Shown here piece after piece: positions 28,124-38,376 of a stretch of 64,000 bases of DNA (position 1 is its first letter; each line of letters begins with the position of its first letter). This DNA is from an uncultured Aquimarina sp. (GTDB lineage: Bacteria > Bacteroidota > Bacteroidia > Flavobacteriales > Flavobacteriaceae): positions 124,001 to 188,000 of the forward strand of contig CANMDW010000006.1 in NCBI GenBank assembly GCA_947496705.1. Direction: 5' to 3'. Made by a program: the position numbers and the translations under genes. Below the pieces are notes generated by a model. That model saw only the letters and a program-made list of their open reading frames with translations. It made no database searches and was not told the DNA's origin.

Positions 28124-29206
28124 TTATTCTTCTCCTGCGGGTTTTTCTAATTCTTTGTCCAGGGCTTCTGGCGTTCCCAAAACGGGAAACCCTGCCGCAT
28201 CCCATGATATTTTTTGCATTCGTATGGACCTCTTATCTCCACATCCGTCGCCAGCATTGGCATTGGCATGGTAGAGTATCCAATGTTCTTCTCCATTTAC
28301 AGAGGTAAAAAAGGAGTTATGCCCGGGTCCAAATGCATTACCTGAGGTATTGGAAACAAATAGCGGGTTCTGTTCGCTTCTTTTCCAGGCATCCGGATTG
28401 AGGATATCACCGGTTGCTTCCATCCATATAGTTCCTATACTGTAACCATCTTTCCAACACCCTCCGGCCGAATAAAATATAAAGATCTTATCGTCTTTCA
28501 TGAAGAACTGTGGGGCCTCGGTTACCAGGGGTGAAGTATTGTTGGTTTCCCAGGAATCTTCGGGTTTTAATAAGCACACTCTTTCGGTTCCCACTTTTAA
28601 GGGGTTTTCCATCGTGCTTATATAAATATTTTGCCTGATGTTTTCATCTCCTTCCCAACCAGACCAGGCAAAATAATACTGATCGTTCACTTTAAAAGGG
28701 GTTCCATCAATGGCCCATTTATCGTCAGGAAGTTCTAGTTCTCCCATGTCTTCCCAACTATCTTCAAAAGGATCTGCAGCTGTATTCTGTAACACCCACA
28801 TTCTATGATTTTCATTGTTGCCATCGCTGGCGGCATAGTACACATACCAAACATTATCAATCTTATGCAGTTCTGGCGCCCATATTTCGGCAGCATTAAA
28901 TCCTGACGCAGGAGGAACCCATATTACTTTTGAGGTAGCCTTGCTAAGCTCCGACATTTTTTTGGTACGAAGTAAGGTTATATTTCTTCCTGTAGTGAAC
29001 GTTACAAAATACTCATCTCTATCTTTGATTACCCATGGATCAGGTCCTGTGTTACGAATCGGATTTTTGAACGTCGTGTCTGTCTGCACCGGCGGATCGG
29101 GATCGGGGTTAGGTGCACCTTCATCTGAATCTCCTGAGCTGCACGAAATACATGAACTCATTACCAATGCTGTCAAAATAATGACGAGGTACGTTTTACT
29201 ATTCAT
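28124..29206 (-). CDS. GH43 glycoside hydrolase lipoprotein (arabinofuranosidase-like)
   Basis: Predicted surface or periplasmic alpha-L-arabinofuranosidase. The N-terminus MNSKTYLVIILTALVMSSC is a lipoprotein signal (Cys19), followed by an acidic, Pro-rich linker (DEGAPNPDPDPP). The five-bladed propeller has base Asp in RNTGPDPWVIKDRDEYFV, pKa-modulating Asp in KWAIDGTPFKVNDQYYFAWS and acid Glu in LVTEAPQFFMKDDKIFIFYS, plus AFGPGHNSFF. The closest relative in this window is the GH43-RICIN enzyme at 24177-26366. The frame is open to 29224, but the Met at 29206 starts the signal. It is the first enzyme gene after susD (117 bp between the longest frames), consistent with co-transcription. Confidence 0.87.
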   Translation of the reverse strand: MNSKTYLVIILTALVMSSCISCSSGDSDEGAPNPDPDPPVQTDTTFKNPIRNTGPDPWVIKDRDEYFVTFTTGRNITLLRTKKMSELSKATSKVIWVPPASGFNAAEIWAPELHKIDNVWYVYYAASDGNNENHRMWVLQNTAADPFEDSWEDMGELELPDDKWAIDGTPFKVNDQYYFAWSGWEGDENIRQNIYISTMENPLKVGTERVCLLKPEDSWETNNTSPLVTEAPQFFMKDDKIFIFYSAGGCWKDGYSIGTIWMEATGDILNPDAWKRSEQNPLFVSNTSGNAFGPGHNSFFTSVNGEEHWILYHANANAGDGCGDKRSIRMQKISWDAAGFPVLGTPEALDKELEKPAGEE

Positions 29207-29341
29207 TCCTTGATGCATACTCATAATTCATTTCATTAATTGAATATTATACTTCTTTCATTTCTTACTTGGTTTGCCAGAAGATCATTCCGGCACATCT
29301 TCTTATGTCATACACTAGTATTGCATAAAAGGATTTGTGAT

Positions 29342-30868
29342 TTACCAGCCCGGATTTTGGTCCAGGTTTGGGTTGATATCCAGATCTTGTTGAGGAATCG
29401 GCAACAGCTCATGCTTTCCAATTTCAAAATTGTTAAATCCTGCATCTCTAGTATTTAAAGAAGGGCCCAGGTCTCCCCATCTTTTTAAATCGTTAAACCG
29501 ATGGCCTTCGCCGGTTAATTCAAGAAGTCGTTCGTGTTTTATTTGTTCTAAAAACGCTGCTTGAGTTAGCCCGGGTTTTACATCAGATAAAGGAGCCAAT
29601 CCTACTCTACTTCTTACTCTATCTACATATTGATAGGCTGCAGTGGTATTATTTGTTGCATTTAAACATTCTGCATACATTAACAGCACATCTGCATACC
29701 TGATGAATCTATAATTATTTTCTGAGCGAAATCCTTCTTCATTCTTGATATGATCATTCAAAAACTTTCTAAAAAACACTCTGTCATTAGGCCCGTATCG
29801 CTCTTCAAAAGAGAGTCCGTAAACCTGCGTAGCCATCGGGCCCGCCGGGTCGGTAAAGTCATATAAAAATGTTGCGGCCAATCTAGGGTCTCTTTCATCG
29901 GCTATCGTTCTTTCGATTTCAAACTCTCCTGTCACCCATCGCAATGCCTCACCATCGGTAAAACCAACACCTGGTGGTCCATAAAACTGAGCTAAAGAAG
30001 TACCAAAATTATGATTGGGAGTATCGGTATCCTGATCTGTAAATTCTAACGGATTATCGGCATACCACCACTCGACAACAGATTCTATATTATTTTCTGA
30101 GGTAACTTTAAAATTATCGGCATAATCGGGAACCAAATCATAGAGACCAGCTCCCTGCCCTACTACCAGAAAATCTAAAGCGTCTTTTGCCGAAGCAAAA
30201 TCTTTGATTTGCATATAAGTTTTTGCCAGTAATGCTGAAGCTCCTCCTTTGGTAATTCTTCCCAGTTCGTTGGGGTCGTCATAGGTATTGGGAAGATTGT
30301 CTACCGCTTTTTGTAAATCTTCAATTACCTGTGCCCAAACTTCGGCTTCACTCGATGTTGGAGGAAAATCAGTAGGCTTAGAAGTAGCTAATTGCAAAGG
30401 AACATTCCCCCATAGACTGGCCAGGTGGTAATAATGCATCCCTCTAAAAAAGTAAGCTTCTCCTAAGATTCTATTTTTAAGGTCCTCATCCATATCAATA
30501 TCCGGCACATTATCCAGTACCTGGTTAGCTCTAAAAATACCAACATAGTTATCTCTATAGACATCTACAGCAGGACCGAAATTGGAATCAGGTTGAATAA
30601 ATTTATCCATTGCGTTGGCCAGGTCACTCCAAGGACTATTACTCGCTCCAACATCTGATCGAAGATCATACAGCATGGGTTGCCATCTTGAAAACCCGGT
30701 TCTGTGTAAGGTACTATAGCAGGCATTTACTCCCTGAACAGCATCTTTTTCATTTTGCCAAAAACTCTCATTGGTCAATTCATTGGGGTTGATGATATCT
30801 AACTCATCTTCGCATGAGTAAAAATTGACGATCAAGAAACCAAACAGTATATAATATATTTTTTTCAT
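29342..30868 (-). CDS. SusD/RagB-family outer-membrane glycan-binding lipoprotein (PUL 2)
   Basis: Surface lipoprotein lid of the PUL 2 transporter. MKKIYYILFGFLIVNFYSC gives Cys19 as the lipidated residue. TPR-like motifs (RILGEAYFFRGMHYYHLASLWGN, about 135-160) and the C-terminal block HERLLELTGEGHRFNDLKRWG (about 462-482) are diagnostic, and it ends with the common NPGW tail. At 508 residues it has the usual SusD length, over 100 residues shorter than the PUL 1 SusD. It starts 19 bp after the susC stop, so the pair is an operon. Confidence 0.95.
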   Translation of the reverse strand: MKKIYYILFGFLIVNFYSCEDELDIINPNELTNESFWQNEKDAVQGVNACYSTLHRTGFSRWQPMLYDLRSDVGASNSPWSDLANAMDKFIQPDSNFGPAVDVYRDNYVGIFRANQVLDNVPDIDMDEDLKNRILGEAYFFRGMHYYHLASLWGNVPLQLATSKPTDFPPTSSEAEVWAQVIEDLQKAVDNLPNTYDDPNELGRITKGGASALLAKTYMQIKDFASAKDALDFLVVGQGAGLYDLVPDYADNFKVTSENNIESVVEWWYADNPLEFTDQDTDTPNHNFGTSLAQFYGPPGVGFTDGEALRWVTGEFEIERTIADERDPRLAATFLYDFTDPAGPMATQVYGLSFEERYGPNDRVFFRKFLNDHIKNEEGFRSENNYRFIRYADVLLMYAECLNATNNTTAAYQYVDRVRSRVGLAPLSDVKPGLTQAAFLEQIKHERLLELTGEGHRFNDLKRWGDLGPSLNTRDAGFNNFEIGKHELLPIPQQDLDINPNLDQNPGW

Positions 30869-30887
30869 TACGATTACGTTTTTAAGT

Positions 30888-33800
30888 TTAGAATTCTAAG
30901 TTCACTCCTAAGGATATGATTCGGCTCGCAGGCCAATTGCCAAGATCAACACCTCGCTCAAGGATTCCATTTCCCTGTATATCGGGATCCAGTCCGGAGT
31001 AATCGGAAATGGTAAACAGGTTTTGACCACTTAGATACACTCGAAGTGCTTTCATTCTTAATTTCTCAAGGGCTCTTCTATCAAAGGTATATCCGAACTG
31101 TACATTTCTTAATCGCATATAAGAACCGTCTTCAAGCCATCTATCAGAATTGAATCGGGCATTATCTACCAGACCCTGATCATTGATAGCGACTCCTATT
31201 CTAGGATCACTGGTATTGGTATTTTCGGGGGTCCAGGGGTTTACGTCACTTCTAAAATTGGTATTTTGATAAGAATCTAATACGTGTCGCACACTATTGA
31301 AGATTTCATTTCCAAACACCCCGACAAACTGCATATCGAGGTCAAAGTTTTTATACTTTGCCCCAATTTGTAGCCCTGCCTGAAGGGTTGGCCATGGGCT
31401 AGAACCTGTAAAATCACGATCTTCATCAGTAATGGCACCATCTCCATTGGCATCGATAAATTTTATATCTCCCGGTTGTGCAAAAGGCTGGATCGGGTTC
31501 CCTTCAAAGGTATAGTTATCAATTTCTTCCTGGCTTTGAAATATCCCATCGGTTCTTACCAAAAACCATTGTCCTAAAGGTTCGCCCACTTTAGATCTTG
31601 TAAGCCCGGTTTGAATATAATCTATACCTTCTCCTTGATTTCCTACTTCTTCAACCCGGTTTTTAATAGTGGTAAGATTCAGGCCTATATTCCATCTTAG
31701 TTTATGTTGATCATTAGTATAAGCAGCGTCAAACTCAAATCCGGTATTTCTTATAGAGCCCGCGTTTACCGGAGGGCTTCCACCCAGATTACCAAGATAT
31801 GTAGCGATTGGCAAATTAGTAACCAGGGCATCTTCGGATAATGTATCATAATATGCGGCAGCTAGTCTCAGCTTATTTCCAAACATAGAAGTCTCTATGC
31901 CATAGTTTTGTGATTTTCTGGTTTCCCACTGTAGATCGGGGTTGACCAAACTGGCCTGGTAGGATCCCACCTGAACTGTTCCCAAAATCGCCCTGGGATT
32001 ATTGTTGATGGTCCCCTGCCAGTCGAAAGATCCGATCGTTACAATTCCCAATTCACCGTAGGAAGCACTCATTTTTAAATTATCAATCCACGGAACTTGA
32101 AAAAAAGGTTCATTACTAATTCTCCACGAACCTGCAATAGAAGGAAAGTAACCGGTTCTGTTCTCCTCGGCAAAACGACTGTCTTTATCAATTCTACCGG
32201 TAAGGGTAAGGTAATATCTTCTGTCATAATTGTAATTAATCCTTCCCAAATATCCCATAATTCGATAATCATCAGTAATTCCTCCTTCTGCAAATGACTC
32301 TCCGGTAGCCGAATTTATTTCGGTAAAAACACCTCCATTGGTTTCTAAAATATCACTTCTTGAAGCTACGGTGAAATCACGTTTTACTTGCTGATCTGAA
32401 AAACCAACAACACCATTCAAACCATGTTTTCCCAGATTATTGTAATCAAAATTAAGGGTGTGTTCTACTAAAAAATTAGTAAATCGCACTCTTTCTTCTC
32501 TTATAAAGCTGGGTCTTATAGCGGCATTGAATTGGGTAACCCCAAATTTTCTAATTCCTTTTGAAAAATCGAAACTTGCTTCGACGCCTGCATTAAATTT
32601 ATAGCTCAACCCGTTGAAGATATCTACCTTAATAAAGCCGTTTCCGATAATTTTTGCAAAATTTAATTTCTCTCGTAACAGGTCGGTAACTGCCACTTGA
32701 TTTTTTGCAAAAGAAATGGCTTCGGTAGTACCTATTCCCCAACCGGTAGGGTTGGTGTCAGTTATAAAAGAATCATCTTGCACAGGAATTACTGGCAGCA
32801 TTGTTGCTATTTCAAAAAATGGATTTCCGGTATCAACACTACCTAAGGGTTGTTTGAGATTGGTATTGGTAAGCAGTATATTTTCTCCAACAGTAATCCT
32901 TTTTGATTTTAATTCACTGTTTACCCGAAAAGAAGTCCTTCTAAAAGAACGCCCAATAAGTACCCCTTCATTTTCAAAATGGCTACCCGACAGGAAATAC
33001 GTCGAATTATCTCCTCCTCCTGAAGCAGCTATATTGATATCGGTAACATAACCGGTTCTGGTGACCTCATCTTGCCAATCGGTATCAATGTCGGGATTAA
33101 AATCACCGTCAACCGAAGCGGGCGGTGGTAGTCCCGAATTCAAAAAACTTGTTCTTTGTAACTTTGCATATTGGGTACTGTTCATAAGATCCCAGGTTTT
33201 TGGCAGTTGTTGAATACCTGTGTTCACAGCAACCGACATGGTAAGCGGCCCCGATTTCCCGGATTTTGTGGTAATAATTACCACTCCATTGGCTGCTCTA
33301 GATCCGTAAATAGCGGCGGCCGATGCATCTTTTAAGATCTGAATCGTTTCTATATCATTATTATTAATGGTAGAATTCGCATCGGCGATCATACCATCGA
33401 TAACGTATAATGGATTGGAATTTACAAAACTGGATACCCCTCGTATCTCTATCACAGCATTTTGTCCTGGCTGTCCACCATTTCTTACCGTGACCCCTGC
33501 TGCTAAGCCCTGAAGGGATTCTGCCAAAGAATTTGTAATATTCTGATTGGAATTTTCAGGTTTTATAATAGAAGTTGCACCAGTTAAATCACTTCTTTTT
33601 ACAGATTGATACCCAATAATGACCACTTCATCCAGGGTACTGGTATCTAGTTGCAAAGAAACGTTAATAACGTTTTGGTTTCCAACGGTTACAGATTGTG
33701 TTTCATAGCCTATGTAGCTAAAGACAAGAATTGCACCTTGGGAGACGTTATTTAATTCAAAATTACCATCAAAATCGGTAGTGGCTCCCACCTGCGTACC

Positions 33801-33992
33801 CGAGACAACAATACTCACCCCAGGTATGGGTTGTAAACTTTCTTCTTCTATAACCGCACCTGTTATTCTTAAGGATCGTTGACCATAAGTAGTATAGGAG
33901 GTTATTAACAATGCGAAAAGAAAAAAGACATTTTTTAAAAAATTTCTGTTTGCACAAGCATTCTTATTCCTTGTAATTTTATTTTCATTCAT
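30888..33992 (-). CDS. SusC/RagA-family TonB-dependent outer-membrane transporter (PUL 2)
   Basis: TonB-dependent oligosaccharide importer of 1034 residues. It has a hydrophobic N-terminal signal (NVFFLFALLITSYTTYGQ), a carboxypeptidase-regulatory-like domain (about 40-125, ATTDFDGNFELNNV and ILVFSYIGYETQSV), a plug domain with DEVVIIGYQSVKRSDLTGA and QILKDASAAAIYGSRAANG, and a barrel ending SLGVNLEF. It is only moderately similar to the PUL 1 SusC outside these motifs, so the two transporters are not recent duplicates and may take different fragments. It is divergent from the sensor at 34387. Confidence 0.95.
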   Translation of the reverse strand: MNENKITRNKNACANRNFLKNVFFLFALLITSYTTYGQRSLRITGAVIEEESLQPIPGVSIVVSGTQVGATTDFDGNFELNNVSQGAILVFSYIGYETQSVTVGNQNVINVSLQLDTSTLDEVVIIGYQSVKRSDLTGATSIIKPENSNQNITNSLAESLQGLAAGVTVRNGGQPGQNAVIEIRGVSSFVNSNPLYVIDGMIADANSTINNNDIETIQILKDASAAAIYGSRAANGVVIITTKSGKSGPLTMSVAVNTGIQQLPKTWDLMNSTQYAKLQRTSFLNSGLPPPASVDGDFNPDIDTDWQDEVTRTGYVTDINIAASGGGDNSTYFLSGSHFENEGVLIGRSFRRTSFRVNSELKSKRITVGENILLTNTNLKQPLGSVDTGNPFFEIATMLPVIPVQDDSFITDTNPTGWGIGTTEAISFAKNQVAVTDLLREKLNFAKIIGNGFIKVDIFNGLSYKFNAGVEASFDFSKGIRKFGVTQFNAAIRPSFIREERVRFTNFLVEHTLNFDYNNLGKHGLNGVVGFSDQQVKRDFTVASRSDILETNGGVFTEINSATGESFAEGGITDDYRIMGYLGRINYNYDRRYYLTLTGRIDKDSRFAEENRTGYFPSIAGSWRISNEPFFQVPWIDNLKMSASYGELGIVTIGSFDWQGTINNNPRAILGTVQVGSYQASLVNPDLQWETRKSQNYGIETSMFGNKLRLAAAYYDTLSEDALVTNLPIATYLGNLGGSPPVNAGSIRNTGFEFDAAYTNDQHKLRWNIGLNLTTIKNRVEEVGNQGEGIDYIQTGLTRSKVGEPLGQWFLVRTDGIFQSQEEIDNYTFEGNPIQPFAQPGDIKFIDANGDGAITDEDRDFTGSSPWPTLQAGLQIGAKYKNFDLDMQFVGVFGNEIFNSVRHVLDSYQNTNFRSDVNPWTPENTNTSDPRIGVAINDQGLVDNARFNSDRWLEDGSYMRLRNVQFGYTFDRRALEKLRMKALRVYLSGQNLFTISDYSGLDPDIQGNGILERGVDLGNWPASRIISLGVNLEF

Positions 33993-34386
33993 TACAGTTT
34001 ACGTTTAGTTTAATAGTTTATAATAGATCTAGCACGGAAAAACAATAACAATGGGGCTCCCATCTATAATTTTTAAATGAGACTAATATTGATACTATAT
34101 CAGATAGTTTTTAATATTTCCCCATCTCATAAAATATGTATAATTATTATCAATTATTGATAAATAATCAATTTAATATTCAAATAAATGTATATTCTAT
34201 AAAGATTATATCACCAAAGTAAGAATATTATAATCCTGCGACAGGAGTTTTGTGTGCCATTTTTTCGTACAATTTGATCAAAATCATCAATAATTTTCTT
34301 TTTTTATGTGTATTTGAATCAAATTGTTGAATGATGAAACATATTGTAGTATAATAATTGTTAATTTCAGTTAAAATATTAATGAC
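33993..34386. promoter_or_regulatory. Divergent intergenic region between PUL 2 susC and sensor
   Basis: This 394 bp AT-rich region separates susC (minus) from the hybrid sensor (plus) and must hold both promoters and probably the sensor's binding site. No tandem or inverted site stood out and no clear TAnnTTTG box was found. Confidence 0.45.
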
Positions 34387-37300
34387 TTGAAAAAAATTAT
34401 TGTTTATATCTGTACTTATCTGTTTTCCTTCGGCACTACTTTGGCACAGGAATACTATTTTAGGCATTATGAAGTAGCAGATGGCTTGTCTCATAATACG
34501 GTTCATTGTGCTGTTCAGGATATACATGGTTTTTTATGGTTTGGAACCAAAAATGGATTGAACAGATTTGATGGTTATTCGTTCAAATCATATAAGAACA
34601 ACCCCTCAGACCCTTATAGTTTAGGTAGTAATTTTGTTGAATGCTTAGATTATTCAGAAAACAAATTGTGGGTGGGTACCGATAGCGGTCTTTTTGAATA
34701 TGATCTTAAAACAGAACGATTCTATCTTCTTGAGGTCACAAAAGATCTTCCCATTTTGGATATTGAAAATGATCAAAACGGGCATCTTTGGTTTATAGCC
34801 GGAAGCACCCTTTTTAACTATGATAAAAAAACAAAAGATGTTGTAAAATTTTCGCCAGAAACTTTTTTTCACGCAGAGGAAATCACCATATCGCCTAACA
34901 ATGAAATTTGGGTGTCTTCTAATACAAATTTATACAGATATAACGAAAGAGATCTTTCTTTTGAAAATCATCAATTGAAGCCTGATCTGGATAACGACCT
35001 GCCTTTTAATATTACAAAAATAGAAGCCCTGGATGCGACCACAATTTTGATAGGAACTGGTAATCACGGAGCATTCTTATATGATCTGCCAAGTAATTCC
35101 TTAAAGAAATTGTTGTTTATAAATGATGTTCGGGTGTTTGTACGGGACTTCCTGAAAAATGGAAATGATTTATGGATTGCCACCGAATCAGGAGTCTTTA
35201 TTTATAATTTGTATACAGGTATTGTTGAAAATCTAAAAAAAGATTACAATAATCCTTATGCACTATCTGATAATGCTGTGTACTGCCTGGCAAAAGATAA
35301 TCTTGGCGGAATATGGGTAGGCACCTATTTTGGGGGTATCAACTATTTCCCTGAACAGGCAACCCCATTTCATAAGTATTTTCATAAGATAGGAGAAAAT
35401 TCTATTAGTGGTAGTGCTGTACGGGAGATTCGTAAAGATCACGCCGGTAATCTCTGGATTGGTACAGAGGATGCTGGTTTAAACAAATTCGACCCCAGAA
35501 CAAGTATATTTACCAACTATACATTAAGGGATCTTCAGAATGGATTGGTACATCATAATATTCACGCAATTTTGCCCTTAAAAAATGAAATATGGGTAGG
35601 TACTTTTGAAAATGGCCTCGATGTGGTGGATATACACACCGGAAACGTTATCAGACAATACAAAGCAGGGGCCAAAAGTGGATTAAAAAGCAATTTTATT
35701 GTAAGCTTATATCAGTCGAGAGATAACTCCATTTATGCTATAACAGCTTCCGGGATTCATAAATATAATGCCGAAACCGATAGATTTCTGGTTATCGATG
35801 GATTTCCACCAAATTACTTTTATACCTCATTTCTGGAAGATAGCAGTGGAGTGTTTTGGGCAGGAACTTACTGGGATGGACTTTATTATTATGATCCAGA
35901 TAAAAAAATTCATGGCACGTATAAGAAAAACGGGCAAGATAAAAACATCGTAAGCAGTAATGCCATTAATGGGATTTTTGAAGATAGTCATCATAATTTA
36001 TGGATAACCACCGAAAATGGTCTGAATCTTTTAAGGCCAAACGATATCAAGTTTAAAAAATATACTGCAGAAAATGGTTTCCCCAGCAATGTATTTTATA
36101 CTATAATTCAAGAGAATGAAAATACCCTATGGATAAGCACTTCAAACGGATTGGTAAAATTCAATATCGATACCGAAAAAATAACTGTTTATTCTATAGA
36201 AAATGGAATTTTAAGCAATCAATTCAATTATAATTCAGCGTATAAAGATGATGAGGGGTTATTTTACTTTGGTAGTGTTAAGGGCATGATATCTTTTTCT
36301 CCCGACAGTTTTAAAGATAATAAAAGTGATACCCCCATGGTATTAACAGGTCTTCAAATAAATAATAAAGATGTACCTATTGGAGAACAAACATCCCCGC
36401 TGGTTCAATCTATAGCATTTAGTGATAAAATTGAACTGGATTATAACCAATCATCAATCAATATTGAATTTGCTGCTTTAAACTTTACCGCTCCAGGATT
36501 AACCGAATATTCTTATAAAATGGATGGTCTTAACGATAACTGGGTAAATTTGGGGCGAACTAACAACGTTTTTTTTACAGAATTACCCACGGGAAACTAT
36601 AAGTTTTTGTTGAAATCCCGTGTCAGTAGCGGAAGTTGGGGCGAAGAAAAACTAGCTCTCAAAATTACGGTACTACCTCCATTTTGGGCCAGTAATATAG
36701 CATATGTCATATACTTTTGCTTGGTGGTTGTATTACTTTTTTTGGCTTTTAGATATTATCGTCTTCAAATTGAGGCAAAAAATAATAAAAAGATCAAGCA
36801 ACTTGAAAATAGAAAGGAAAAAGAAGTCTTCAAAGCCAAAATAGAATTTTTTACGAATGTTTCTCATGAAATACGAACCCCGTTAACCCTTATCAAAGTT
36901 CCTTTAGAAAAAATGCTAAAAAAAGTTCATAATCCTGAACTAAAGGAGCATCTTTCTATAATGAATAAAAACACTTCTCGCCTACTTAATCTGGTGAATC
37001 AATTATTAGATTTTAGAAAAACGGAAATAGAACAAATCAATCTGACATTTGTAAGAACCAATATTTCTGAGTTAATTAGAAATACTCATGTAAGATTTAA
37101 TAATGCTTTTACCGATAAAAAAGTTGCTTTTAATCTTGATTTACCAGAATGTGATGTATCTGCTTTTATAGATGCTGAAGCTGTAAAAAAAATACTCAGT
37201 AATCTTTTTAGCAATGCCATAAAATATGCTGAAAAGCAAGTTATTCTTTCTCTAAAGTCTAATCAAGAGTGTTTTGAATTACGTATAAAAAATGATGGAA

Positions 37301-38343
37301 ATCTTATCCCTTCTCATTTGAAAGAAAAGATCTTTGAGCCTTTTTTCAGATTATCAGAACATAAAAACAAAACAGGAACCGGTATAGGTCTCTCACTGGC
37401 ATACTCGCTTACAGAGCTTCATAAGGGACATTTAGAACTTCATATGGAAGATCCTCAAATGAATACTTTTGTCCTAAAATTGCCAATACATCAGGAAAAA
37501 GAATTCGAATTCTATCCAACAAACAAATTGGTAATACCAAGTGGTAAGAATCAACATATAAACCCTCAGGAACTAAATGGTCAAAAAACTACCGTGTTAT
37601 TAGTAGAAGATAATAGGGATTTACTGGATTTTGTAGCAAAAGATTTAATGGAAAATTATTTGGTAATAAAAGCAACAAATGCAGAAGAAGCACTGAAATT
37701 AATCCAAGAGGAAAGCATTCAATTGATTGTGAGTGATGTTATGATGCCGGGAATGGATGGATTTGCACTATGTGAAAGGGTAAAAACAAATTTGGAATCC
37801 AGTCATATCCCCGTGATACTTTTAACTTCCAAAACTGCCTTGAATGCCAGAATAGAAGGATTGGAAGCCGGTGCAGATGCTTATATAGAAAAGCCCTTTT
37901 CTATGGAATACCTAAAGGTACAAATAACCAATCTGATAAAAAACAGAAGACATATTATAGCGCATTTTTCGAGTTCTCCTTTGGCCCACATAAGGAGCAT
38001 TGCACATTCAAAAACTGATGAAACTTTTATTAAAAAACTGGATGATGTTATTTATACTAATATTTCAGATCATGACTTAAGCGTTGAAACACTTGCCGAA
38101 ACAATGAACATGAGCCGCTCTACTTTATATAGAAAAATCAGGGATTTATCTAATGTAAGCCCCAATGAACTCATAAATATTACCAGACTCAAAAAAGCTG
38201 CAGAACTTCTTAAAACAGGCAATTATAGAATTTATGAAGTTTCAGAAATGGTTGGCTACAATTCTGCTACCAGTTTTGGGAGGAATTTTCAAAAACAATT
38301 TAACATGACACCCACCGAATATATGAATTCTGAACATTCTTGA
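34387..38343 (+). CDS. Hybrid two-component system sensor/AraC regulator (PUL 2), TTG start
   Basis: Same architecture as the PUL 1 sensor: signal peptide (KKIIVYICTYLFSFGTTLAQ), propeller repeats with WFGT/WIGT/WVGT motifs (about 30-650), Y_Y_Y domain (about 692-762), membrane segment (about 771-791), HisKA with phospho-His in NVSHEIRTPLTL (about 827), HATPase (LFSNAIKY, TGTGIGLSL), receiver with phospho-Asp in VSDVMMPGMDG (about 1117) and AraC helix-turn-helix (about 1228-1315). The start codon is TTG. The nearest ATG (34382) is in another frame and stops at once, and the TTG lies immediately before the signal peptide, so it is the best start. Divergent from PUL 2 susC, its presumed target. 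Confidence 0.93.
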   Translation: MKKIIVYICTYLFSFGTTLAQEYYFRHYEVADGLSHNTVHCAVQDIHGFLWFGTKNGLNRFDGYSFKSYKNNPSDPYSLGSNFVECLDYSENKLWVGTDSGLFEYDLKTERFYLLEVTKDLPILDIENDQNGHLWFIAGSTLFNYDKKTKDVVKFSPETFFHAEEITISPNNEIWVSSNTNLYRYNERDLSFENHQLKPDLDNDLPFNITKIEALDATTILIGTGNHGAFLYDLPSNSLKKLLFINDVRVFVRDFLKNGNDLWIATESGVFIYNLYTGIVENLKKDYNNPYALSDNAVYCLAKDNLGGIWVGTYFGGINYFPEQATPFHKYFHKIGENSISGSAVREIRKDHAGNLWIGTEDAGLNKFDPRTSIFTNYTLRDLQNGLVHHNIHAILPLKNEIWVGTFENGLDVVDIHTGNVIRQYKAGAKSGLKSNFIVSLYQSRDNSIYAITASGIHKYNAETDRFLVIDGFPPNYFYTSFLEDSSGVFWAGTYWDGLYYYDPDKKIHGTYKKNGQDKNIVSSNAINGIFEDSHHNLWITTENGLNLLRPNDIKFKKYTAENGFPSNVFYTIIQENENTLWISTSNGLVKFNIDTEKITVYSIENGILSNQFNYNSAYKDDEGLFYFGSVKGMISFSPDSFKDNKSDTPMVLTGLQINNKDVPIGEQTSPLVQSIAFSDKIELDYNQSSINIEFAALNFTAPGLTEYSYKMDGLNDNWVNLGRTNNVFFTELPTGNYKFLLKSRVSSGSWGEEKLALKITVLPPFWASNIAYVIYFCLVVVLLFLAFRYYRLQIEAKNNKKIKQLENRKEKEVFKAKIEFFTNVSHEIRTPLTLIKVPLEKMLKKVHNPELKEHLSIMNKNTSRLLNLVNQLLDFRKTEIEQINLTFVRTNISELIRNTHVRFNNAFTDKKVAFNLDLPECDVSAFIDAEAVKKILSNLFSNAIKYAEKQVILSLKSNQECFELRIKNDGNLIPSHLKEKIFEPFFRLSEHKNKTGTGIGLSLAYSLTELHKGHLELHMEDPQMNTFVLKLPIHQEKEFEFYPTNKLVIPSGKNQHINPQELNGQKTTVLLVEDNRDLLDFVAKDLMENYLVIKATNAEEALKLIQEESIQLIVSDVMMPGMDGFALCERVKTNLESSHIPVILLTSKTALNARIEGLEAGADAYIEKPFSMEYLKVQITNLIKNRRHIIAHFSSSPLAHIRSIAHSKTDETFIKKLDDVIYTNISDHDLSVETLAETMNMSRSTLYRKIRDLSNVSPNELINITRLKKAAELLKTGNYRIYEVSEMVGYNSATSFGRNFQKQFNMTPTEYMNSEHS

Positions 38344-38376
38344 AAAAAGCTAGCATCAATAGTATTCCCTGACCAG

